64,000 nt of DNA from Hydrogenobacter hydrogenophilus. GTDB taxonomy: Bacteria > Aquificota > Aquificia > Aquificales > Aquificaceae. This document shows positions 17,427 to 25,829 of this stretch, piece by piece. The stretch covers positions 372,001 to 436,000 of the forward strand of contig NZ_OBEN01000001.1 in assembly GCF_900215655.1 (NCBI RefSeq), read 5' to 3'. How positions within the stretch are numbered: position 1 is the stretch's first letter; each line of letters begins with the position of its first letter. A program made the position numbers and the translations under genes. The notes beneath the pieces are model-generated. The model ran no database searches. It was not told the DNA's origin and saw only the letters and a list, made by a program, of their open reading frames with translations.

Positions 17427-19403
17427 TCATTTTCCTTTCATAATGATATGTGTGCTATTTTCCAAAAAAGGTTCAAGGACCTGGCTTAATTTCTGTGCGC
17501 ACTCTTTTAGGTAATCCCTTATCACTTCGTGTATGCCTTCTGGCACCTTACCTTCTTGATGTGCCAAAAACAGCACCAAGTGCTCCAGCTGGAGGTATCC
17601 ACCCCTTAGCATACTCCAAAGGGGGCTAACATCTCTTCTTTCGTAAAGCCACACAAAGACCGCGTTTAGGGTGTAGGCAAGCTCATGTAGGTCCCTGGGC
17701 TGTTTTGAAAGAAATTCGTGCGCTACTTTTTGGAGTTCTTGAGCTTCTTTAAGTAGAGTGTAAGCTTTTTGATGTATTGTGTTGTCTTTTAGGTAATCCT
17801 TTGAGAAGTTAGAGTTAATAAGCTTTATAGCTTCAGTTTTTTTGAAGTTCCTGAGAGTTATCTCACCTACCTTTATGGGTATAGTCCCCTCTATCTTCGC
17901 ACCGTCAGAAGTGTTGTAAACCTTAACACCTTTTGTCATTTTCAAAAGGTCCTGTATCATAGACCTCGCCCACAAAAGCAAACCGTTAGTGTACACCTTC
18001 CCTCCAAAGTTCCCCTCAAGCTCGTACTCCTGCACTTCCTTCTCCTTGTAAAACTCAGTGCCTTCTTTGAGCGCCACGTTCCCCCTCGCGTGGTGCTTCT
18101 TGGGGTCCTTATAACCCATGTCCGTGCCAAATAGGTATATCTCTTTGAATCCCATGTGTATTGCCAAAGATAACCCACCATTTACCACGGTAGGGTTAGA
18201 GTAGCCTATCCTTGGTATGTCAGGTGGAAAAAGACTACTTCCAGCGTCGTTGGGCTTTAGCCACATGAGGCTCTCTTTGAAAAGGTCCGCAACGGGTGGA
18301 TACATGGGGTTGTTGTACATGGCGGTTAGCTCTTTTAGGTAGTCCGTGCTTGCACTTTTGATGAGGGCATCGTATGTCATCTTGGTTCTTTCTATTTCCA
18401 CATGGAAGTCTGGCTTTATACCCTCCTCGTAGAGGGTTCCTATGGAGCTTCCACAGGAAAATATTACCGCTCTGTGTTGGCTTTGTTTGATAAAGTCAAG
18501 GGCGTATTCAAGGGATGGACCTGCACCTATGACAAATGCTACTGCGTCTGAAGGCACTGTTTTTTTACCGTAAAAGAGCGGTAGCTCTCTCTTTATGTTC
18601 TCTATTGTGTACTCCAAAGACCACAGCTCGTCTTGGAAGAACCCCCAACCCATAGATATCTCTTGTATGCGATCGCTGAAGGCTTTGCCCACCTGCTCGT
18701 AAAAAGGACCAAAGAGGTGTATGAATACGGGGCTCCAGTAAAGGAGGGGAGTGTTGTAGAGGTATCCTATGCTGTAGACCATGTGCTTGGCAAGCTCTTC
18801 TGGGTCATCTCCTACAAAAAGCACTATGGCCCTTCCTTCGCAGGAGTAATGGGCTAAGAGCTTTTCCCAGTTTGCGGTGTAGAGGCTGGTTTTGAAGACC
18901 TCAGGGTCTTTTTCCACCACAAAGAGGTACTTTATGTCATAAGTATCTGTAAGAAGCTCCAAGTGGTATCCAAAACCTAACCCTACACTAAAGAGAGCTC
19001 CTATGTGCTGTCCATCTTTTAGCTCCTGTGATACCATATCTCTGAGCTTGTCTAGCTGTGGTTCTACCCCAAAAAGGTCAATAATTTTGCCCTTGTATTT
19101 ATGGTCCAGTATCTTCTCAGGGTTTTCTCTGTTTGTAGAAGGTATCAGGTAAAAGCCTTCTTTCTGTTTTTTAAAGTTCTCAAGCTGTATCTGTGCTACG
19201 GCGCGTGGGTCTGCGTTATAGACCCTGCTTCCTTCCATCACTAAGTCTATCTCGCCGTTCTGTCCTACATATATACCGCACTTTATTTTTCCTTTCCTGT
19301 TTACTAAGTCCATCAGATGGGGTGCGTAGCGCTGTATAGCTATTAAGTTTTTATCTTTTCTTCTTCTCATAAGCTCTATCTGGAGCCGTTGGTCTTTTAT
19401 CAT
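17427..19403 (-). CDS. Maf/DUF115-type glycosyltransferase, copy 1
   Basis: 658 residues. The architecture matches motility-associated factor proteins: an N-terminal domain with GLGFGYHLELL (about 162-172), a central MptE-like DUF115 domain (about 255-538) with VIGAGPSLEYAL and LFGTDMGYKDPKKHHARG, and a helical C-terminus. Members transfer nonulosonic acids such as pseudaminic or legionaminic acid to flagellin in other bacteria. No flagellar gene is here, and a pseudopilin heads the operon, so another surface protein could be the acceptor. The central 852 bp is nearly identical to copy 2 while both flanks are strongly diverged. It starts 4 bp after the stop of copy 2. Confidence 0.88.
   Translation of the reverse strand: MIKDQRLQIELMRRRKDKNLIAIQRYAPHLMDLVNRKGKIKCGIYVGQNGEIDLVMEGSRVYNADPRAVAQIQLENFKKQKEGFYLIPSTNRENPEKILDHKYKGKIIDLFGVEPQLDKLRDMVSQELKDGQHIGALFSVGLGFGYHLELLTDTYDIKYLFVVEKDPEVFKTSLYTANWEKLLAHYSCEGRAIVLFVGDDPEELAKHMVYSIGYLYNTPLLYWSPVFIHLFGPFYEQVGKAFSDRIQEISMGWGFFQDELWSLEYTIENIKRELPLFYGKKTVPSDAVAFVIGAGPSLEYALDFIKQSQHRAVIFSCGSSIGTLYEEGIKPDFHVEIERTKMTYDALIKSASTDYLKELTAMYNNPMYPPVADLFKESLMWLKPNDAGSSLFPPDIPRIGYSNPTVVNGGLSLAIHMGFKEIYLFGTDMGYKDPKKHHARGNVALKEGTEFYKEKEVQEYELEGNFGGKVYTNGLLLWARSMIQDLLKMTKGVKVYNTSDGAKIEGTIPIKVGEITLRNFKKTEAIKLINSNFSKDYLKDNTIHQKAYTLLKEAQELQKVAHEFLSKQPRDLHELAYTLNAVFVWLYERRDVSPLWSMLRGGYLQLEHLVLFLAHQEGKVPEGIHEVIRDYLKECAQKLSQVLEPFLENSTHIIMKGK
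17788..18639 (-). repeat. homogenised block in maf copy 1
   Basis: This 852-bp block matches 19730-20581 base for base except at 18481, 18492, 18560, 18567 and 18584. All five differences lie within ~105 bp at the 5' (gene-sense) side, leaving 17788-18480 identical. Similarity stops abruptly at both ends. This is the signature of recent gene conversion or a partial duplication. Confidence 0.95.
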
Positions 19404-19407
19404 GGCT

Positions 19408-21318
19408 TTAGTATTTTATCTCCTTTAGCCTTTCGATGCATCTTTCTACAAATTGTGTGTAAAGATTTAGTAGCTCTTTGCCCTTTTCTATAGCTTGGTT
19501 TTCCGGCATCCTGCACACTGCGGACAACAAAGAGTAAGAGAAGTTCAAAAAGGCTGGTCTGAAAAGGTTCATAAAGGGAGAGCCTGCATACCTCCACTGT
19601 TCCAAACCCACTTGAGAAACAAAGCGGTAAAAGTCATCGCTGTTTTTCACCTCAAAGCCTTTGAGAAACTCTAAGTAGGCTCGTGATTGGTCTAAGAGTT
19701 TTTTTATCTTCTGGTCTATGTTTATACCCTTTAGGTAATCCTTTGAGAAGTTAGAGTTAATAAGCTTTATAGCTTCAGTTTTTTTGAAGTTCCTGAGAGT
19801 TATCTCACCTACCTTTATGGGTATAGTCCCCTCTATCTTCGCACCGTCAGAAGTGTTGTAAACCTTAACACCTTTTGTCATTTTCAAAAGGTCCTGTATC
19901 ATAGACCTCGCCCACAAAAGCAAACCGTTAGTGTACACCTTCCCTCCAAAGTTCCCCTCAAGCTCGTACTCCTGCACTTCCTTCTCCTTGTAAAACTCAG
20001 TGCCTTCTTTGAGCGCCACGTTCCCCCTCGCGTGGTGCTTCTTGGGGTCCTTATAACCCATGTCCGTGCCAAATAGGTATATCTCTTTGAATCCCATGTG
20101 TATTGCCAAAGATAACCCACCATTTACCACGGTAGGGTTAGAGTAGCCTATCCTTGGTATGTCAGGTGGAAAAAGACTACTTCCAGCGTCGTTGGGCTTT
20201 AGCCACATGAGGCTCTCTTTGAAAAGGTCCGCAACGGGTGGATACATGGGGTTGTTGTACATGGCGGTTAGCTCTTTTAGGTAGTCCGTGCTTGCACTTT
20301 TGATGAGGGCATCGTATGTCATCTTGGTTCTTTCTATTTCCACATGGAAGTCTGGCTTTATACCCTCCTCGTAGAGGGTTCCTATGGAGCTTCCACAGGA
20401 AAATATTACCGCTCTGTGTTGGTTTTGTTTGATGAAGTCAAGGGCGTATTCAAGGGATGGACCTGCACCTATGACAAATGCTACTGCGTCTGAAGGCACT
20501 GGTTTTTTGCCGTAAAAGAGCGGTAACTCTCTCTTTATGTTCTCTATTGTGTACTCCAAAGACCACAGCTCGTCTTGGAAGTAGCCAAACCCTGCTATGG
20601 GTGACTTGTTGGATTCCCAAAACTTTTTAGATCCTTCCAATAAGATATGATCGTACCTGTGAAGGTATATATGGAAGTGAGTAAGCAAAGCAGGGTTATA
20701 GTAAACTGCCAGGTGATCAAGAAGACCTGCAGCCAATAACTCTGGGTCTTTATGTAAGTAGAAACTTATTATCCTCTCTTTCCCATCGTATACGTTTAGG
20801 ATCTTCTCCCAGTCAAGTGTGTATAAAGTAGGCTTTATAAGTTCCACATCTGTTTCTACAAGTATCAGCTGTTTTATATCGTAATGTTGAGTAAAAAAAT
20901 CTATATGAAATCCAAGTCCCACACCAAAAACAAGTACAGTTCCTATGCTTTTCTGAGTCTTACAACTCTCTGACAAGTTTATTGATGTAAGACTCTGTTT
21001 TAGCTTTTGGGAAAACCAGCCATCTATGGTATCTTCAGGAAATTCGTACAAATGGAAAGGTGTGCTAAAGCTGTTAGGTTTTTGTAGGTATTCTTCAAAC
21101 TGCCTTTTGGTATTTGTGTAAGCATCACCTCCATAGATGGGCTTTCCATTCACTAAAAGCTCCCACTTGCCTTTTTGATAAATTACCCTGCAGTCTACTT
21201 GACCTTTAAGGTTAAGAAAGTTATAAAAATGGGGTGAGACTTTTTGAAGGTATTCCAAATTTTTACGCTTTATGCCTTCTATATCATAATCAGAAGTCAA
21301 GAATTGTGTAATATTCAT
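19408..21318 (-). CDS. Maf/DUF115-type glycosyltransferase, copy 2
   Basis: 636 residues from the ATG at 21318, which follows GGAGAGGAG. A longer frame would begin at a TTG in front of that ribosome site. The N-terminal domain has GVGLGFHIDFF, corresponding to GLGFGYHLELL in copy 1, and by eye only about a quarter to a third of N-terminal residues agree. The DUF115 core (about 246-529) is almost identical to copy 1. The C-terminal helices differ. Function as for copy 1: transfer of a sugar acid to a surface protein is likely, acceptor unknown. The start overlaps the upstream pseudopilin gene by 29 bp. Confidence 0.88.
   Translation of the reverse strand: MNITQFLTSDYDIEGIKRKNLEYLQKVSPHFYNFLNLKGQVDCRVIYQKGKWELLVNGKPIYGGDAYTNTKRQFEEYLQKPNSFSTPFHLYEFPEDTIDGWFSQKLKQSLTSINLSESCKTQKSIGTVLVFGVGLGFHIDFFTQHYDIKQLILVETDVELIKPTLYTLDWEKILNVYDGKERIISFYLHKDPELLAAGLLDHLAVYYNPALLTHFHIYLHRYDHILLEGSKKFWESNKSPIAGFGYFQDELWSLEYTIENIKRELPLFYGKKPVPSDAVAFVIGAGPSLEYALDFIKQNQHRAVIFSCGSSIGTLYEEGIKPDFHVEIERTKMTYDALIKSASTDYLKELTAMYNNPMYPPVADLFKESLMWLKPNDAGSSLFPPDIPRIGYSNPTVVNGGLSLAIHMGFKEIYLFGTDMGYKDPKKHHARGNVALKEGTEFYKEKEVQEYELEGNFGGKVYTNGLLLWARSMIQDLLKMTKGVKVYNTSDGAKIEGTIPIKVGEITLRNFKKTEAIKLINSNFSKDYLKGINIDQKIKKLLDQSRAYLEFLKGFEVKNSDDFYRFVSQVGLEQWRYAGSPFMNLFRPAFLNFSYSLLSAVCRMPENQAIEKGKELLNLYTQFVERCIERLKEIKY
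19730..20581 (-). repeat. homogenised block in maf copy 2
   Basis: Partner of 17788-18639 at a constant offset of 1942 bp, with five substitutions in 852 bp. The reading frame is preserved in both. Confidence 0.95.
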
Positions 21319-21616
21319 GGTTTTCTCCTCTCCCAAACCAACATTCTCTTAGCTCTCCGTTTGGATATATATAGCATCCTCCTTGAAAAGGAAGCTCTAC
21401 GCTTTCTCCTATAGAAGACCTTATCGTCTTACCATCGCCTATAAGCTGTATGACCTTGTTTTTTTTCATTGACAAATTTAGATTTTTGAGTATGAAAGCT
21501 TTTAGCAGATCTTTTTCTCCAAACAGGTTTCTTTGAATTACAGGCAGAATTACCAAAGTTAATAATGCAGTTATGGTTATAACCAGTATAACCTCCAGCA
21601 AAGTAAAGCCTTTCAT
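21290..21616 (-). CDS. small type IV pilin-like protein heading the maf operon
   Basis: 108 residues. The leader is the minimal MKG|FTLLEVILVITITALL with Glu5 and a long hydrophobic helix, followed by a short globular part with two Cys (GGCYIYPNGELRECWFG) that could form a small disulfide loop. It is too short for a major pilin of usual size, so a minor pseudopilin (GspH/FimT-like) is likely. The frame overlaps maf copy 2, implying coexpression. A TATAAT at 21626-21631 lies 9 nt before the ATG with no Shine-Dalgarno. Confidence 0.8.
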   Translation of the reverse strand: MKGFTLLEVILVITITALLTLVILPVIQRNLFGEKDLLKAFILKNLNLSMKKNKVIQLIGDGKTIRSSIGESVELPFQGGCYIYPNGELRECWFGRGENHEYYTILDF

Positions 21617-21625
21617 ATAAAGTGT

Positions 21626-21631
21626 ATTATA
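21626..21631 (-). promoter_or_regulatory. -10 box of the pseudopilin-maf operon
   Basis: TATAAT on the minus strand, 9 nt before the ATG at 21616. No clear -35. It suggests a leaderless transcript. Confidence 0.45.
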
Positions 21632-21680
21632 ACTGAACTATTGTCAGGTTTCTTCACACATACCTATTAGAATACTCTGT

Positions 21681-22226
21681 ATGAGTGATACACAGCTTAT
21701 TAAGCGCATAGCCAAGGGGGACCAGGAAGCTCTTAGGGAGCTCATAAACATTTATAAAGCAAGGCTTTTTTACTACGCTTATGGAATTTTGAGGGATTAC
21801 GAAGATGCGCAGGAGGCGGTATCGGAAACCTTCTTTCAGGTCTGGAGGTCTGCCAAGAACTTCAGGGGGGATTCTAAGGTGAGCACTTGGCTCTTTGGCA
21901 TCACCAGAAATGTGATGAGAAACATGCTAAGAAAGAGGACAAAGGAAGTAAAGACTGTGGAGATTATGGAGCATGACGCAGTTTATGAGAATGACCCTTG
22001 GGAACCCGAAGATGTGGAGGTGCTAAAGAAGGCTTTAGAAAGGCTTTCACCCGCTCACAGGGAGGTTTTGCACCTTGCCTTCTACGAGGAGCTTTCTTAC
22101 GAGGAGATATCCCAAGTACTGGGTGTGCCTGTGGGAACTGTAAAGACGCGCGTGTTTTACGCAAAGAAAAAACTTTTAGAACTTATAAAGGAGATCAGGG
22201 ATGAAGAACTTAAAAAGAGCTTTTGA
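21681..22226 (+). CDS. ECF-type RNA polymerase sigma factor
   Basis: 181 residues with sigma region 2 (~10-80: ARLFYYAYGILRDYEDAQEAVSETF in short form, FQVWRSAKNF, WLFGITRNV) and region 4 (~120-175: LSPAHREVLHLAFYEELSYEEISQVLGVPVGTVKTR helix-turn-helix), joined by a short linker without region 3. It would direct polymerase to a stress or envelope regulon. The next gene overlaps by 26 bp and encodes a small membrane protein, the usual place for an anti-sigma factor. A TAGAAT (21668-21673) lies 7 nt before the ATG. Confidence 0.93.
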   Translation: MSDTQLIKRIAKGDQEALRELINIYKARLFYYAYGILRDYEDAQEAVSETFFQVWRSAKNFRGDSKVSTWLFGITRNVMRNMLRKRTKEVKTVEIMEHDAVYENDPWEPEDVEVLKKALERLSPAHREVLHLAFYEELSYEEISQVLGVPVGTVKTRVFYAKKKLLELIKEIRDEELKKSF

Positions 22227-22590
22227 GGAGCTTTACAAAGATGTAGAACCACCCAGGGAGCTTGAGTATGCAACACTTTTGAAGATGGAGAGATATAAAA
22301 GGAAGAGGCTTTTTAGGATTTTGGCTTTAGAGTCTGTCTTTCTTTTCCTTCTTCTGTCTTTTTTTGTGTATGAAAAGCTAAAGCCTGCGGAATACACTAC
22401 TATGGGTTTGCAAGGAGTTCAAGTTAAACTGATAAAAGATGTGAGTTTTTTAAAGGTTTCTCAGGACCTTGAAACCGCAAGCTTAAAAATAGAAGGTCCC
22501 TACGCGGATAGAGTCTTTTTACTCAAAGGAAGAGAGGAAGATGTGCAGAACTTTTTAAGAAGGGCGGACTACCTAAAGAGCCTTGATTGA
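22201..22590 (+). CDS. small membrane protein, putative anti-sigma partner
   Basis: 129 residues. A cytoplasmic N-terminus (~1-36, KRAFEELYKDVEPPRELEY) is followed by one transmembrane segment (~38-58, ILALESVFLFLLLSFFVY) and an extracytoplasmic domain of ~70 residues. This layout, and the 26-bp overlap with the ECF sigma gene, fit an anti-sigma factor. No HxxxCxxC zinc motif (ZAS) is present, so family membership is not shown. The gene ends 1 bp before the convergent RND efflux gene. Confidence 0.65.
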   Translation: MKNLKRAFEELYKDVEPPRELEYATLLKMERYKRKRLFRILALESVFLFLLLSFFVYEKLKPAEYTTMGLQGVQVKLIKDVSFLKVSQDLETASLKIEGPYADRVFLLKGREEDVQNFLRRADYLKSLD

Positions 22591-22591
22591 A

Positions 22592-25500
22592 TCATCTGAA
22601 TATGTCCCTTTGAACTTCTTCTGCGGAGGGGATCACAGCAAGCTTTTTGACCTTTGATGCGTAATACATGACTGGGATAAGCACAAGCGTCAGTGTTGTG
22701 GAACCTATGGTGCCAAAGATGAGAGATATGGCAAGGCCGTTGAAGATGGGGTCAAAGAGTATCACAAAGGCACCTACTATGACTGCAATGGCGGTAAGTA
22801 GTATGGGGCGCGTCCTTATGACTCCCGCTTCGACTACTGCAAGATGTGGCGCTACACCGTCTCTTATTCTCTCTTCCGCAAAATCCACGAGAAGTATGGA
22901 ATTTCTCACTATTATACCTGCAAGGGCTATAAAGCCTATCATGGAGGTGGCGGTAAAGAAAGCACCAAGCAGTAAGTGTCCGGGCACTATACCCACAAGG
23001 GTAAGAGGAATGGGTGCCATGATGATACCGGGGATCTTAAAGTCTTTGAACCATCCCAAAATAAGCACATACATCACAAAGAGGGCAACTCCAAAGGCAA
23101 GTCCCAGGTCCCTAAATACTTCTAATGTTATGTGCATCTCACCGTCCCACTTTACGTATATACCGTCCTCTATGAGGGGCAAAGACATCCAAAGCTCTTT
23201 TACACTACCGTAGGGGTTGGGAAGGTTCAAAATCTTGTTTCTTACATCAAGTATGCCATAAAAGGGTGCTTCCTCTCTTCCTGCCACATCACCTATCACA
23301 TAGACCACCCTTCTGAGGTTTTTATGGTATATGGTTTTTGGCACCGTATCCTCTTTTATTTCAACTAATTCAGAAAGGGGCACAAGCCTGCCATCTCTTG
23401 TGGGTATCTTTAGGTTTTTGAGTATGTCCATAGTCCTGTAGCGCTCGTCAAACCTTATCACTATGGGCACGTGCTCCGTGTCTGTGTTTTGAAGTATTCC
23501 CACCTGATATCCACCTATAATGGCTTTTAGTGTGTAGACAAGCTCTTCTTTATTTAGACCTGCGAGCTTGAGTTTGTCTTCCTTGGCTACAAGCCTTATC
23601 ATAGGTGCAGGGTCTTCTAAGTATATGCCTTGGTCTGTTATAGACGGGGTTTCTTTAAAGACTTTCAGGACCTCTCTTGCGAACTTTTCTTGCTCCTTTA
23701 GGTCTGGACCGTATATTTCAGCCACTATGGGTGAGAGCACTGGGGGACCAGGTGGCACTTCTACCACCGCCACATACTTAGCACCGTATTTTTGTGCTAT
23801 CTCATGTACCGCTGGTCTTATTCTTTTTGCAAAGTCGTGAGACTGCTCAGACCTTTCGTGCTTGTTTATTAGGTTTACCTGCAAGTCCGCCATATTACTG
23901 CTCTGTCTTAGATAGTAGTGTCTTACAAGGCCGTTGAAGTTAAAGGGAGATGATGTACCCACATATATCTGGTAGTCTGTAACGATGCTCTGTTTTGATA
24001 TGTAATCACCTATGGCTTTGGCAACCTCTAAGGTCTTCTCTAAGGGTGTGCCTTCCGGCATATCAAGGACTATCTGGAGTTCACTCTTGTTGTCGTAGGG
24101 TAGCATCTTGACTACTACAGCCTTGGTGATAAAGAGGCCAATAGACAGCATAAGCAAGGACAAGGTGAAGAGGTAAAAGGCGTACCTTTTGGGTTTGCTT
24201 GTGATCAAAGGCACCATGATCTTGGAGTAAACCTTCCAAAAGGTGGTTTGTCTTATGTCCACTTCTTGCTTTTGGTGTTCTTGATGGTGTTTTAAAAATC
24301 TGTAAGAAGCCCAAGGGGTTACTATAAAGGCAACCAGAAGGGAAAAGAACATGGCAACAGATGCGTTTATGGGTATGGGTCTCATGTAGGGTCCCATAAG
24401 ACCGCTCACAAAAGCCATGGGCATAAGAGCGGATATGACAGTGAATGTAGCCAGTATGGTAGGGTTTCCTACCTCGTCGGTAGCTCTTACCACAGCCTCT
24501 CTTGGTGTTTTTGCAAGCTTTAGCTCAAACCATCTGTGTATGTTTTCTACAACTACTATGGCGTCATCTACGAGAATACCTATAGCGAATATGAGAGCAA
24601 ATAGAGTTACCCTGTTGAGAGTAAAGCCATACATCTCGCTCAAAAACAGAGCTATGGCAAGGGTTATAGGCACCGCTATACCTACCACCAGAGCGTCTCT
24701 CACACCCAAAGCAACCGCTATAAGTAAGATCACAGAAAAAGTAGCAATAAAGAGGTGTTCTAGAAGTTCATCCGCCTTTTCCTTTGCGGTCTCACCGTAG
24801 TTTCTTGTGATGGTAATGTTTACATCTTTGGGTATGATCCTTCCCTTTAGGTGGTCAACAAGGTTCAAAACCTCTTCTGCTACATTTACCGCATTAGTAC
24901 CCTTCCTTTTGGACACTGCTATAGTGACTGCAGGGTAGAGTTCTCCTTCCTTTGCGTCCTTTATGCCCTTCTCCCCTGCCTTGGGTCCAAATCCCATGAG
25001 CACATAGTCTTTTATCTCAGATGGACCATCCACTACCGTTGCCACATCTTTGAGATAAACAGGTTTGCCATTAACTACGCTTACAAGCAGGTTTTCCACA
25101 TCTTCCTTTGACCTTAGGAACTCGCCCGTTCTTATCTTATAAACCTTTCCTGCCTGCAGTATGTTCCCGCTCACCTCTTGCGCGTTGGCAGTTTTTATCA
25201 CCTGAGCTATGTATAAAGGTGAGACACCATAAGCTAACATTCTCGCAGGGTCAAGGATCACCCTTATTTCTCTTGGCTTTCCTCCCACCAAAAAGACATC
25301 CGCTACATTGCTTACCTTTTTTATCTCGTTCTCTACTGTTGACGCTATCCTTCTGAGACTGTACCAGTCGTAAGATTTTCCCCACAGGGTGAGGGTGAGT
25401 ATGGGTACATCGTCTATGGACTTGGGTTTTATAAGAGGTGGGAGCACAACTCCGGGGGGTGCCAGGTCCATGGCGGACATCATCTTGGTGTTTAGGTCCA

Positions 25501-25828
25501 CCAGAGCCTTCACTGGGTCTGTACCCACATAGAACCTTGCGGTGACTATGGCACCACCTTCTGAGGATGCAGAATATATGTACTCAATGTCTTTGAGCTC
25601 CCAAAGCTTTTTCTCAAGAGGTATAACTACCCTTCTTTCTACTTCTTCGGGAGATGCACCCGGATAGCTTATGAATATATCTATCATAGGCACCACTATC
25701 TGTGGCTCTTCCTCTTTTGGTGTGGTTATTACCGCAAAAAAGCCTAAGGCTAAGGAGACCAATATGAGTATGGGTGTTAGCTTGGAGTCTATAAAGTAGT
25801 TGGCAAGTCTTCCCGCAAGCCCGTACAT
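22592..25828 (-). CDS. RND-family efflux pump, inner-membrane transporter
   Basis: 1078 residues, a full-length RND transporter with helix 1 near 16-35, two periplasmic loops, and helices 2-6 and 8-12. The helix-4 region has FAIGILVDDAIVVVENIHRW, carrying the paired aspartates of the proton relay. It pairs with the periplasmic adaptor 1 bp upstream and the TolC-like channel. The family covers drug (AcrB) and metal (CusA/CzcA) pumps. I see no methionine-rich metal pathway that would decide between them. It is last in a three-gene operon driven from a promoter inside murF. Confidence 0.93.
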   Translation of the reverse strand: MYGLAGRLANYFIDSKLTPILILVSLALGFFAVITTPKEEEPQIVVPMIDIFISYPGASPEEVERRVVIPLEKKLWELKDIEYIYSASSEGGAIVTARFYVGTDPVKALVDLNTKMMSAMDLAPPGVVLPPLIKPKSIDDVPILTLTLWGKSYDWYSLRRIASTVENEIKKVSNVADVFLVGGKPREIRVILDPARMLAYGVSPLYIAQVIKTANAQEVSGNILQAGKVYKIRTGEFLRSKEDVENLLVSVVNGKPVYLKDVATVVDGPSEIKDYVLMGFGPKAGEKGIKDAKEGELYPAVTIAVSKRKGTNAVNVAEEVLNLVDHLKGRIIPKDVNITITRNYGETAKEKADELLEHLFIATFSVILLIAVALGVRDALVVGIAVPITLAIALFLSEMYGFTLNRVTLFALIFAIGILVDDAIVVVENIHRWFELKLAKTPREAVVRATDEVGNPTILATFTVISALMPMAFVSGLMGPYMRPIPINASVAMFFSLLVAFIVTPWASYRFLKHHQEHQKQEVDIRQTTFWKVYSKIMVPLITSKPKRYAFYLFTLSLLMLSIGLFITKAVVVKMLPYDNKSELQIVLDMPEGTPLEKTLEVAKAIGDYISKQSIVTDYQIYVGTSSPFNFNGLVRHYYLRQSSNMADLQVNLINKHERSEQSHDFAKRIRPAVHEIAQKYGAKYVAVVEVPPGPPVLSPIVAEIYGPDLKEQEKFAREVLKVFKETPSITDQGIYLEDPAPMIRLVAKEDKLKLAGLNKEELVYTLKAIIGGYQVGILQNTDTEHVPIVIRFDERYRTMDILKNLKIPTRDGRLVPLSELVEIKEDTVPKTIYHKNLRRVVYVIGDVAGREEAPFYGILDVRNKILNLPNPYGSVKELWMSLPLIEDGIYVKWDGEMHITLEVFRDLGLAFGVALFVMYVLILGWFKDFKIPGIIMAPIPLTLVGIVPGHLLLGAFFTATSMIGFIALAGIIVRNSILLVDFAEERIRDGVAPHLAVVEAGVIRTRPILLTAIAVIVGAFVILFDPIFNGLAISLIFGTIGSTTLTLVLIPVMYYASKVKKLAVIPSAEEVQRDIFR

Positions 25829-25829
25829 C

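Noticed and set aside
17957-18181. Identical 74-codon frames on the same strand at 17957-18181 and 19899-20123
   Set aside because: They are alternative-frame readings inside the duplicated maf core. They are identical only because the DNA block is identical, and they have no ribosome site.
22668-23213. 181-codon open frame antisense to the RND pump gene
   Set aside because: It lies wholly inside a well-supported transporter gene and shows no recognisable domain. Codon bias of the pump leaves the opposite frame open.
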